Part shown: positions 45,806 through 54,047 of the stretch, in pieces
Position numbering within the stretch: the stretch's first letter is position 1
Layout of the letters: each line of letters starts with the position of its first letter
DNA from: Symsagittifera roscoffensis
Lineage: Eukaryota; Xenacoelomorpha; Acoela; Convolutidae
Reading direction: 5' to 3'
NCBI RefSeq assembly: GCF_963678635.1
Contig: NC_087062.1
Location: 14,491,289 to 14,555,288 of the forward strand
DNA length: 64,000 nucleotides
Made by a program: the position numbers and the translations under genes
The notes under the pieces: generated by a model
Told to the model about the DNA's origin: nothing
Seen by the model: only the letters and a program-made list of their open reading frames with translations
Database searches by the model: none

Positions 45806-47573
45806 CTTGCTGGATAGAGAAGTCGACAGACATGATCGTGAGTGGATGGAGACCATGCAGCGATTGACCGTAACTGAGAAGACAGAGAAGAGGCCGGTGA
45901 TCATTCGCGGTCGCGATGTGGAACGAGATTGCCGGTCGATAGTGAACCAGCTGGTGACCTCAATGCCAAAGGATGTCTTGTTGAGGACTTCGTTCCCAGA
46001 ACGTGGGAAACCGATCCCGGTCCAAATCACTGAGGAAGTCAAGGTGAAGTCAAAATCCAGCTTCACGAGAAAAGTACGTTTCACAGATGCAAAAGCAGAA
46101 TACGAGCCGGGCTCAGATTGTTCTTCCGGGGAAAAAACAATGTCCGGGGAGTCGGACATCTTCAGGCCCGTACGGGACGATTTGTCCGGGGAGAGGTTAA
46201 TGAGACCACCTAGGGACAGAATTTTGTCCGGGGAGTCGAGAAACATCACAAACAGAGTGGAACGTGATGGTGTAGAGTCACTCGACTCAAGTGATGACTC
46301 GAGGCCGCAGTCCTGGGACAACACATCCGAGACTACTTCTAATTCTGATGTATCGGAGATTGCGATTCATTCCTTGTTGGTGGACTGGAAACAACGCGGG
46401 CTGGACAGGGAAATGCATCAGGATCCGGACAGAGACAGGTACATCTCCGATGAGGAGGGCACCGTGGTGGATAATGCCGCCGATGAGCTCGAGCTGATAG
46501 CAGTTTTGAAACGCCCAACCAGATTACTGCCATATGGTACGGTCGTCCGTACCAATCTGGAGCCATCTGTGCAGGAAGCAACGCCTTTGAAGAAGATATG
46601 GTGCGTTAAGTTGATGGACGATGCCTATGCCCCGGAGATAATGAGCGGGCAAATGAACGTGGTAAAGACGTATTTGAAAGCCAAGTACAGGCTGTCGGAT
46701 CTCCTAAGGGCTCAACGAAATGATAGAATGACGAGCAGTATGAAGAGATGGATCGAGAATGGAGCACCTGACAAGGGAGACTCGGAAGAAGACAGCTACA
46801 AGATCTTGAAGCAGTTCTACCTGAAAAGAAAAGATTTGTTGTACCTGAACAAAGACGGAATCGTAGCCTGTAAACGTAGAGAGGAGGACAAGGTCTTTTA
46901 CAAGTACAACTCGATAGTGTTACCACAGTTATACCAGACCGAATTGCTCTTTCGTTCACATGACCAAATGGGCCACCAGGGAGTGGACAAAGTGTATAAC
47001 AGGATACAGAAACGATTCGAATGGCCTGGCTTGAAGAAGGCAAGTGAAAAGTGGATCTCTGCGTGCTTGTCATGTCAACAGGCGAAGGACCCCAGGAAAC
47101 TGAGATTCCCTCTGCAATCAATAGAATCATCAGGATTCAATGAAGTGGTGCAGATCGATCACCAAAAGATATGCATGACAGCCACGGGCTACAATCAGGT
47201 GCTGGTAATGATTGATCATTTTACGAAATATGCAGAGGCAGCACCCTGCATGACAGCATCAGCGGAAGAAACGTGCGATCATTTGATAAATGTGTGGATA
47301 GCGAGGCACGGTTGCCCCGTCACATTCCAATCGGACAATGGCAAAGCATTTGTGGGTGATCTCACGAAGGAGTTAATGAAAAGGTCGCAGGTAGCACAGG
47401 CCCACTCGACCACTTATCACCCGCAAACGAATGGCCTAGTCGAGAGGCAGAATCGCACGCTGGTATCCATGTTGAGAGTTTATTGCTCACGCTACATGGA
47501 TGACTGGGATAGACACTTACCGCAAGTGATGGGTGCTTACAACAGCACACAGAGCATTCCACCACGGGAATAA
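45777..47573 (+). CDS. pol: Pol: integrase
   Basis: 598 codons, overlapping the previous frame by 29 bases. About 390 residues of charged N-terminal extension precede the integrase. They include three LSGE/MSGE repeats encoded by the TGTCCGGGGAG motif. The HHCC zinc domain spans 46959-47075 (HDQMGHQ … CLSC). The catalytic triad is Asp 47157, Asp 47334 and Glu 47442, spacing D58D35E, as in Ty3/gypsy integrases. It inserts the cDNA into host DNA. The frame is lost near 47555 by a two-base length change and continues in the next ORF. Confidence 0.93.
   Translation: MWRRTSKLRDLLDREVDRHDREWMETMQRLTVTEKTEKRPVIIRGRDVERDCRSIVNQLVTSMPKDVLLRTSFPERGKPIPVQITEEVKVKSKSSFTRKVRFTDAKAEYEPGSDCSSGEKTMSGESDIFRPVRDDLSGERLMRPPRDRILSGESRNITNRVERDGVESLDSSDDSRPQSWDNTSETTSNSDVSEIAIHSLLVDWKQRGLDREMHQDPDRDRYISDEEGTVVDNAADELELIAVLKRPTRLLPYGTVVRTNLEPSVQEATPLKKIWCVKLMDDAYAPEIMSGQMNVVKTYLKAKYRLSDLLRAQRNDRMTSSMKRWIENGAPDKGDSEEDSYKILKQFYLKRKDLLYLNKDGIVACKRREEDKVFYKYNSIVLPQLYQTELLFRSHDQMGHQGVDKVYNRIQKRFEWPGLKKASEKWISACLSCQQAKDPRKLRFPLQSIESSGFNEVVQIDHQKICMTATGYNQVLVMIDHFTKYAEAAPCMTASAEETCDHLINVWIARHGCPVTFQSDNGKAFVGDLTKELMKRSQVAQAHSTTYHPQTNGLVERQNRTLVSMLRVYCSRYMDDWDRHLPQVMGAYNSTQSIPPRE
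46141..46235 (+). repeat. Three internal copies of the polypurine-like motif
   Basis: TGTCCGGGGAG occurs at 46141, 46183 and 46225, about 42 bp apart and in frame. The same 11-mer occurs at 48665 and directly before the 3' LTR (59670). Confidence 0.95.
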
Positions 47574-47581
47574 GTCCGCAT

Positions 47582-48772
47582 ATGATGCTAACGGGTCACG
47601 AAAAAGCGCTTCCGTTGACGTTTTTCTACCCTGAATATGAGGGGAAGACAACAGCACCGCAAACGTACGTGCGGGATGTTATTAGAAGACAGCAGGACCT
47701 CAATGACTTATGCAGGAGAAACACGCAACAGGCGCAAATTAGACAAAAAAGGAGGTTTGATAAAAGGACAGCCGATGCAAAAGCCTACCCATTTGGCGAC
47801 TACGTCTGGGTGTTCCAGGAAGTGGTTCCACCGAAAGGAACCAAGAAATTATTAGAGAAATGGCATGGTCCATTTCAGATAACAGAGGTGCACCAAGGTG
47901 GTCGTTTTTATCGATTGAGCACTGGAAGAGCAACTCACTACGAGAACATCAAACCACACAATGCCTCGTCAGAGGACTGGTGCATCCCAGCTGACATGCA
48001 AGAGGGAGACTATTTGATAGTGGATCCTGCTTGTGAGGTGAATGAAAGGGGTACTCGTGACAAAAACGACGGGAATGAGGTGGTGGACGATTGCGACCTA
48101 CCACTGGATCTGGAGTTGACCGAGCGAGTAGAGGTGGACGATGAAACTCTACCTTTTGCCGAGGAAGACTGGGACTGCCCGGAACAAATCGAAATTGACA
48201 AAAGAATACAGCCTGACTTTCCTCTCACCATGGAAACACGCCAGAGCAAGAGAGGAAAAAACAAGAAGAAATACAATCCGTACGGCGTGGATTTCGTCGT
48301 AGACAGGATAGTTGCAAATGATATTATGGACTCGCTGGTAGGACTGGACGAAGTGGCGGTGCTAGAAGAAACCGACTTGGTGAATGACATGGATCAGGAT
48401 TGGATCGACGATCGATCAGAACCGGAAGTGGAGTTCGAGCCAGAAGCGGAACTGACTCATGAGCAAGAATTAACAAACTTGCGGGTGCTCGAGTGGCTCC
48501 ATGATCTACCGATAGATCCAAAAGAGACGATCTTGACGATTCAAGACGTCGATAAAGACGGCATCAAACACGTCGGTCGCCCCAGATGGTCCTCTACGTG
48601 TTCCACAATCCAACCCCGATCTCCTAGACTTTGGGCGATCGACAGGGACGTCGATGGATATTTTTGTCCGGGGAGTGGGGGTAGGACTCACCCACACCAA
48701 AAATCTGATAATAAAAAAATTGAAATCGGCAAGGGAAACCGGAGAACTAGAGACAGAGGGCGAGAATGCTAG
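47582..48772 (+). CDS. pol: Pol: integrase C-terminal region with GPY/F-like domain
   Basis: The frame opens with the end of the integrase fold (HMMLTGHEKALPL) and a GPY/F-type module (LLEKWHGPFQIT, then GGRFYRL, 47850-47910), which in gypsy integrases helps DNA binding and multimerisation. The rest (about 250 residues) is acidic, with a short basic patch (RQSKRGKNKKK) that could be a nuclear signal. There is no chromodomain. The last 119 bases overlap the macro-domain ORF in another frame. Confidence 0.85.
   Translation: MMLTGHEKALPLTFFYPEYEGKTTAPQTYVRDVIRRQQDLNDLCRRNTQQAQIRQKRRFDKRTADAKAYPFGDYVWVFQEVVPPKGTKKLLEKWHGPFQITEVHQGGRFYRLSTGRATHYENIKPHNASSEDWCIPADMQEGDYLIVDPACEVNERGTRDKNDGNEVVDDCDLPLDLELTERVEVDDETLPFAEEDWDCPEQIEIDKRIQPDFPLTMETRQSKRGKNKKKYNPYGVDFVVDRIVANDIMDSLVGLDEVAVLEETDLVNDMDQDWIDDRSEPEVEFEPEAELTHEQELTNLRVLEWLHDLPIDPKETILTIQDVDKDGIKHVGRPRWSSTCSTIQPRSPRLWAIDRDVDGYFCPGSGGRTHPHQKSDNKKIEIGKGNRRTRDRGREC
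48636..48680 (+). promoter_or_regulatory. Internal copy of the 3' polypurine-tract region
   Basis: GCGATCGACAGGGACGTCGA followed by TGG and TTGTCCGGGGAG is a variant of the sequence that ends at the 3' LTR (59642-59682). It spans the start codon of the macro-domain ORF. It could be a second priming site for plus-strand DNA or the scar of an older 3' end. Confidence 0.55.
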
Positions 48773-49283
48773 AAAACCACCTTTTGGACAAATTTTTGAA
48801 TCGTATTTTGACCTACCGAACCATTATTCAAACAATATCGTCATAACGGACAGCGATTTCATACTCACGGAACGCACATGTGCTATAGCGATTACCGCGG
48901 ACGTAAGCTTCAAAACAGCACTAGCGGCTGATTTCAGAAGAGAGTATAAGAACATCGAAATTTTATGGAAACAGAGGCCTGGTGTGGGAGGGATGATAGC
49001 GCTGCCCCCTGTTGCATCACAGATACCAGGGAAATATTTGTGTTTCCTGGTTACTAAGGCCACTGATAGGCAACACGTAGATCCAGAGAGCTTGGTATTG
49101 GCCTTGACTCGACTTAGGGATTTTCTGGTTGAGAGAGGAGTCACCTCTCTCTCGTTACCAGTATATGATCCTAATAGGGGAAAGCTACATCCGAGAGAGT
49201 TGTACGCCCTTGTACATGTGATATTTTCAGAAACTGACATAGAGATTTACTTACATAAAAAATACTATCTGAGCATATGCTAG
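48654..49283 (+). CDS. Macro-domain protein (TARG1/OARD1-like)
   Basis: 209 codons, intact. Residues about 68-200 have the macro-domain pattern and order of the TARG1/OARD1 (C6orf130) group: CAIAITADVSF, FRREY, GKYLCFLVTK (132-135), a helix PESLVLALTRLRDFL, GVTSLSLPVYDPNRGKL and a final strand TDIEIYLHKKYY. TARG1 removes ADP-ribose from acidic residues or binds it. The lysine of its catalytic LxTK is kept, but the glycine loop with the catalytic Asp (GCGLD type) is replaced by DPNRG, so binding without catalysis or a changed ligand is possible. The ATG lies in the PPT-like repeat and overlaps pol by 119 bases. Fold assignment is by pattern only. Confidence 0.7.
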   Translation: MDIFVRGVGVGLTHTKNLIIKKLKSARETGELETEGENARKPPFGQIFESYFDLPNHYSNNIVITDSDFILTERTCAIAITADVSFKTALAADFRREYKNIEILWKQRPGVGGMIALPPVASQIPGKYLCFLVTKATDRQHVDPESLVLALTRLRDFLVERGVTSLSLPVYDPNRGKLHPRELYALVHVIFSETDIEIYLHKKYYLSIC

Positions 49284-49748
49284 GAACTGCGTTCGGCGAT
49301 AAATGGTTTTTATCAGGTTCACTTGAGAAGAATTAGTGTCAACTTTAGATTAGGAGTAGGTTTTAGGTACATTATTAAGGATTATGTTTTATGTGATAGT
49401 GTAGATGTGTGATGTTTATGTGTTATGTTATTGTTATGATGTGTTTTATGTTTTGTGTCATAAAAGACCTAGAATACTCCACGTAATCAAGGTGACAGCG
49501 CTCATTGGTGCTACCCTGACAAAGATACAGGTGGACGATCCACCTTGGTGCTAAATTCATAAATCAGAATTGAGAAGGGAATTTCAATGAAGAGTTTTAA
49601 AGAGTTGAATGATGCTTTATCCAAAAATGATGGTTTTAAGTCGCGACTTGTTTTTTAGATCTTGATTGATCAGAAATTGTTTATTGAATTCATTGAATCA
49701 AACAAACCGGAAGAAACTATACGACAACAAGAATCAACACGATAAGAA
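49284..49748 (+). other. Non-coding gap with T/G-rich tract
   Basis: 465 bases lie between the macro ORF and the next frame. A strongly T/G-rich run (49375-49470) is followed by AAGGTGACAGCGCTCATTGG and a GGTGCTA…CACCTTGGTGCT pair that can fold. It may hold a splice acceptor or internal promoter for the downstream ORFs. Nothing in the sequence proves it. Confidence 0.4.
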
Positions 49749-50477
49749 ATGGGTGATACAAATGAACTAATGGAATTCCTCTCAGCGAGTCTAGGAGCGA
49801 CTCTAGACGAGATCTATCAGCGGCTGATTGATTGTGACTTTACACGAGAAGACCCGGGGCTGGCGATGTTTGTGGTCGCGCTCCTCAATGCATTAGGACG
49901 AGAGGGTCGAGGGAATCGCCCTACAGAAGTCGTGTTGATGTTGGCCTTCGGTGAGTCCGGGACCGCCGAGAGAGGTTGAAACCGACTGATGAGTTGGCGG
50001 CGTGGAGAAATGTCTGGCCACGACCTGGCTCGTGAGGCAGGACTAGGTGAACAGAGGGACCACCGGCTAGATGAGATGCCCTTGCCGGTCCAACCTGCGC
50101 AGCCGCTCATCGGAGCGAAAAGACAACGTGATGGGCCAGGCCCGTCACATTCGGTCGACTCTCCAACAGCTGCTCCTCCTCCTAAGAGAGTGAGGGTGAT
50201 CGAAATAGAAATCCAGACGTCGGAGACGATTGAGACGTTGGAGAAGAAAGAGAGAGATCAGAACGAGTTGTGTGCCAAAGTCCAGGAGTATAGGGCGATA
50301 GCTCGAGAAAGAGACGAATGGAAAAAGAAGTACGAAGATCTGCAGGTGGCCTACAAGGAGGATGAAATAAAGCACCTGAAGGAGCTGTATATGGCAAAAG
50401 TGAGCCCAGTGTCACAGGAAGTTCTGGCGACAATGAAGTCCTCGGAGGGATCCAGCGACACACGCCCCAAGACATGA
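49749..50477 (+). CDS. Coiled-coil protein of the accessory module
   Basis: One frame with a single internal TGA (49977-49979). The N-terminal 76 residues are helical (MGDTNELMEFLSASLG). After the stop come a Pro-rich segment, a basic PPPKRVRVIEIE and a heptad stretch (ETLEKKERDQNELCAKVQEY) predicted as coiled coil. No family is recognised. The layout, a disordered linker and coiled coil ahead of an enzyme, resembles a Gag-like or ORF1-like protein. Confidence 0.5.
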
Positions 50478-50605
50478 GTACAGGAGCTGTGTACACCGAG
50501 AGGGCCCGAGGCTCCTGAGCAGACACAACAGTCTGCTTCCAGTCAGAAGAACACGATACCAGACCCTTCTGACACGCTCCTCAGTTCCAAGAATCATTCG
50601 ATCGA

Positions 50606-51420
50606 GTGGCCAGAGCAACAATGGATGAGATTAACAGAACCACTAGGCGGAAATTGGGTAGGATCGTTCCTTCTCAACGTCGTGATCATTCATCCAATAG
50701 TTCGGAGCGAGCACCCCGCACGGTAGCGTCCTCGGGGACTCCGCATGGCGGAATCTTTCAAAAGTCCCGCGTGGCGGACATTAGGAAGAATCAGATGGCA
50801 CGTCACCAGTTCACGCCAGTGGCCGCGGAGCATCCTCGGGCCTGCTTGAATGACATGAGCTGGAACCCCGCTACGAGCGACCAGGTGATTCCCCCAGGAA
50901 ATCGCCACTTGATCATAGGAGACAGTTTGGTGAGGGATCTGAATGAGATCTTCGTCTATGGTCAGACTACCGCTCTGTCTTTTGGAGGAGCCTCAGTGGC
51001 TCAGGTCATCAAGATGATGGAGTTCCAGAGCGAAGATTACCTGGATACGCTGGTAGTAATGCTGGATACCAATGACGTCTCGAGAGCACCAGTGACTCCG
51101 GAGAGCAAGTGGGAGCCTCTACTGGTCTGCCTCCTGAACGAACTAAGGAGAAGTACAGGCCCAGGCTCGTGGTACTGTGCACATTACCACAGAACCCGAT
51201 GGTGGGCACCGTAGTGGCAGATTTTATGAATGGCAACGTGACACGGCGGAACGAAATGATTTGACACGAGCTGCGGCTTCTGGATCTCGAGAACATGTTG
51301 CGCATGATTGATCACCTCGCGCTCACCAGAGATAGGATACATTTCAACACCCAACAAGGGAGACACTGGATCAATGACGTATTTCAGACGCAATTGAGGG
51401 AAGTGGAGCAGGAGTCGAGG
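50606..51420 (+). pseudogene. SGNH/GDSL-type hydrolase, frameshifted
   Basis: The frame from 50606 gives HLIIGDSLVRDL (block I Ser at 50924), a GQTTALSFGGAS glycine block, VVMLDTNDVSR (block III; usual GTND has D for G), and KWEPLLVCLLNEL. A frame change near 51145 leads to LVVLCTLPQNP, a TGA at 51262, and ALTRDRIHFN, whose D-x-x-H (51331-51342) is block V. These blocks in this order define SGNH hydrolases (esterases/lipases). Esterase domains are known in CR1-type LINEs. I do not know of a described case in a Ty3/gypsy element. The role is unknown. Confidence 0.7.
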
Positions 51421-53187
51421 GCGACCAGTTCTCTGGCTTGGACCAGTTCGACCGGAGGAAATAGAATGAGGGCAAGGGTGCCCGAATCCCTCGTCAACCG
51501 CCTAGGGCCTTTGGCAACGGAGACGGCTACAGCTGCACCCATCGCTCCGAGCTCAAACGTGAGAGAGAGGCTAGGGACTGCTCCTCCTCCCAGAACACAA
51601 CCGCTTGAAAGCCGACTCGGGAGATCAGTTGATCAGAACAGGAATAACTCCCAGACCATGTCTAGGAGGAACGACCCGCCCGCTACGGCGAACCCTGCTC
51701 CAGTAGCAGGACCGCCTACGAGCGCCGTGCCAGCGGAGGGAGTTGAACCAGGCAGCGTGCTGCTTTGGAATCAATCAGACCCTAGTCATTGGGGACAGTA
51801 CAAGACGGACATGTCAACGAAGTTGAACATGAATACCTTGACGTGTCGGGAGGACGCAATGAGAATGATCGGCGGAGAAAGTCCCACAGTGTCGCGACTA
51901 TATCGGATACCGGGCGTGGATTGGCTGCTAGCAGAGCAGGAGCAGTTCAGCTCCACGACTACGCTCCGGCACGCAGACCTGAATGGATTGCCTCAGGACA
52001 ATACCTTTGGACCTTTGAATACCCGGTCTCTTACGGACGTCCGCCAGAGAGCCAGGGAACGGACGCCACCTGCTCGCAAGGGCAAGTTTCAGACAGATAA
52101 CAAGCCTAATAACAAGCATCACAAGATGTACAGGCAGTTTGCTAAACCACCCGGTCAGACGCCTGGCGAATATTCAAGAGACTACCCCCGAACGAACATG
52201 GTGGATGGAGATGACAGGAGATACGGGGAACTGAAGGCCCCAGTCGGTGACGGGCTGTTTGCCGCTTATGAGCCCTTGGATATGAAAGCTGCCATGTACC
52301 TGATTGTGGCCAGTTCGGATTATCTCCACACGCCCCGTTCTCTCTTTTGGCCCGACGTGATTTTCTTGACGGCGCCTAAATTGGACTGGGGACAGTCAAT
52401 AGGCAAGATGATAAGTGTGCGAAGGGTGGCCAGCATGGAGCCGCAGTTGATAGTGGTTGCAGACTCGAATGATCATCTGCAAAGCAGGGGTTTGTTGTCC
52501 CGTCTGACGGATGGGTCGATCGCGAGCAACGAGGTCATAGGGGAGGCGATAATGACATTGCTCTGGGCGATGACTGAGGTAGAAACAGCAGCAAAACAAC
52601 GTTTCACCCAAAATGTAGTGAAGGTGGTCTTTGTGTTGTCACCAGGGTACGCTGCATTGCCAGAACCCCTTCAGTTTGTATACACAATGGTCACAACGAT
52701 AGCAGAGGGACGGTTCAACGTGATAATTCCTACCCCGAACAGAGTGATAGACCCCAACAATTATTACCCATCCCGATCTGAGCTTCCTGCCGTTTGGGTT
52801 GACATTTCCAATGCCATACAGGGACTCAAAGATTGTAGCACAACTCGGTTGGTGTTAGATGAGGTTCTGGGGTTGCAGCTGTCCAATTTCGCCAGATTGC
52901 TGAAGTTAAGACCCGGGGTGGATGACGATCATCTGTTAGTACAACAGGTGGCTGACGATCTCTGGTTCAGACAGATGGATCATGCAGAGAATGAACAGGG
53001 AAGGACAGTCAGGAAAAAACATGACATCAGCGGAAGAAGACCTCATGGCAATGGCTTTGCGCACGAAGCCGCACAACAACTTATGGTTGTACTTGTCACC
53101 GAGACTGTGCACCTTGGGAGAGGACGCGTTCGAGCATGCGCCGGCAGTGATCAAAGAGATACACGTGTATCTGAAGAACTTGTTTGA
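51295..53187 (+). CDS. SGNH C-terminus, linker and second SGNH-like domain
   Basis: 630 codons. Residues 1-40 finish the first SGNH domain. A Pro/Ser/Arg-rich linker of about 250 residues follows (NRLGPL, then an Arg/Lys-rich tract). Residues about 315-530 form a second folded region with IVVADSNDHL (near 52456-52475), VVFVLSPGYAALP and VIDPNNYYPSRSELPAVWVD. That is the order of SGNH blocks III, IV and V, but the DxxH histidine is missing, so it could be an inactive second copy. The last 60 residues after about 53010 are out of frame with the next ORF. Confidence 0.55.
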   Translation: MLRMIDHLALTRDRIHFNTQQGRHWINDVFQTQLREVEQESRATSSLAWTSSTGGNRMRARVPESLVNRLGPLATETATAAPIAPSSNVRERLGTAPPPRTQPLESRLGRSVDQNRNNSQTMSRRNDPPATANPAPVAGPPTSAVPAEGVEPGSVLLWNQSDPSHWGQYKTDMSTKLNMNTLTCREDAMRMIGGESPTVSRLYRIPGVDWLLAEQEQFSSTTTLRHADLNGLPQDNTFGPLNTRSLTDVRQRARERTPPARKGKFQTDNKPNNKHHKMYRQFAKPPGQTPGEYSRDYPRTNMVDGDDRRYGELKAPVGDGLFAAYEPLDMKAAMYLIVASSDYLHTPRSLFWPDVIFLTAPKLDWGQSIGKMISVRRVASMEPQLIVVADSNDHLQSRGLLSRLTDGSIASNEVIGEAIMTLLWAMTEVETAAKQRFTQNVVKVVFVLSPGYAALPEPLQFVYTMVTTIAEGRFNVIIPTPNRVIDPNNYYPSRSELPAVWVDISNAIQGLKDCSTTRLVLDEVLGLQLSNFARLLKLRPGVDDDHLLVQQVADDLWFRQMDHAENEQGRTVRKKHDISGRRPHGNGFAHEAAQQLMVVLVTETVHLGRGRVRACAGSDQRDTRVSEELV

Positions 53188-53467
53188 TGCCCGGGAGTTA
53201 GCTGGGGGTATGATGTTGAAATTGATGCAGGATGTAAACACGATGCCGTGGGACAAGTTCCAAGCTGACGTACTAGCCACGAGGGCACAATATGAACGAT
53301 CAGATGCCATCTTGGGTGGAATGGGAGTGGGATGGACGTGCTATCCGGGGGCATCTGTCGACGTGCTATCCGAGGGCTTCTCGGAACCTGATCGCGAGCT
53401 TCGTCAAGGATATCAGGAAGCTGTCGATTGGCCTGATATTAGCCCTGTACGTGACATTCGGTCATGA
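52982..53467 (+). CDS. Unrecognised helical protein segment
   Basis: The frame overlaps the end of the previous ORF by about 200 bases and probably continues it after an indel near 53000. It contains NNLWLYLSPRLCTLGEDAF and VYLKNLFDARELAGG. It is predicted mostly helical and unlike anything I know. Confidence 0.4.
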   Translation: MQRMNREGQSGKNMTSAEEDLMAMALRTKPHNNLWLYLSPRLCTLGEDAFEHAPAVIKEIHVYLKNLFDARELAGGMMLKLMQDVNTMPWDKFQADVLATRAQYERSDAILGGMGVGWTCYPGASVDVLSEGFSEPDRELRQGYQEAVDWPDISPVRDIRS

Positions 53468-53963
53468 GAATTTCGTGAAGGGGCCGGCGAACCTCTTCAC
53501 CCAAGCGTTGGCACATTTGAGATTGGATGGACTCCTGACTCTGATTGCCATGACCTACGGTCGGCTGGATGATTTGCTTGTGCTGTTGCGTTACCCTGAA
53601 CAACTCCAGGGAACAAGTCGTGAGTTCAACGCGCAGTTGGAAACTGCCTCGCTCAGGAAAATGAAAGACTGGAGGACTCTCCTGCTCCAATATCTCTTGC
53701 AGCAGAACAGAAGTGTCACGGGAGAAGATAAGGTGGCGACGGATGCGGGTGAATGTAAGCAGTATTGTGGCATGCCCTTGCTGACAGATTTGGCTGTCAT
53801 GATGCGGATCGATCCGTTGGCTCTGATTCACGGACTGCGGGAATTCGTCACGGTGGTGTATGGACCGGTGATGTCTTTCGTGTTCCCGGAGTGCAAGTCA
53901 AGGCATACAGGAATTCTGTGTTGTATGTCAACCTGGTCTCAGTCGTGGACTGTTCCGTGCTGA
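53292..53963 (+). CDS. Unrecognised protein with hydrophobic segment
   Basis: The frame takes over from 52982-53467 near 53440 and contains SIGLILALYVTFGHENFV, a possible membrane or buried helix, then DGLLTLIAMTYGRLDDLLVL. It changes frame again near 53895, where the frame of 53765-54070 (YRNSVLYVNLVSVVDCSVL) continues it. The family is unknown. Together with its neighbours it may once have been one large protein. Confidence 0.4.
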   Translation: MNDQMPSWVEWEWDGRAIRGHLSTCYPRASRNLIASFVKDIRKLSIGLILALYVTFGHENFVKGPANLFTQALAHLRLDGLLTLIAMTYGRLDDLLVLLRYPEQLQGTSREFNAQLETASLRKMKDWRTLLLQYLLQQNRSVTGEDKVATDAGECKQYCGMPLLTDLAVMMRIDPLALIHGLREFVTVVYGPVMSFVFPECKSRHTGILCCMSTWSQSWTVPC

Positions 53964-54047
53964 ATTGGGTAGAGCAGAAGGAGCTGAGAGGGCTGGCCAG
54001 CGACGACAGGCTGTTCGGAAGAATAGCGGAGCAAGGTTGGGTGTTGA

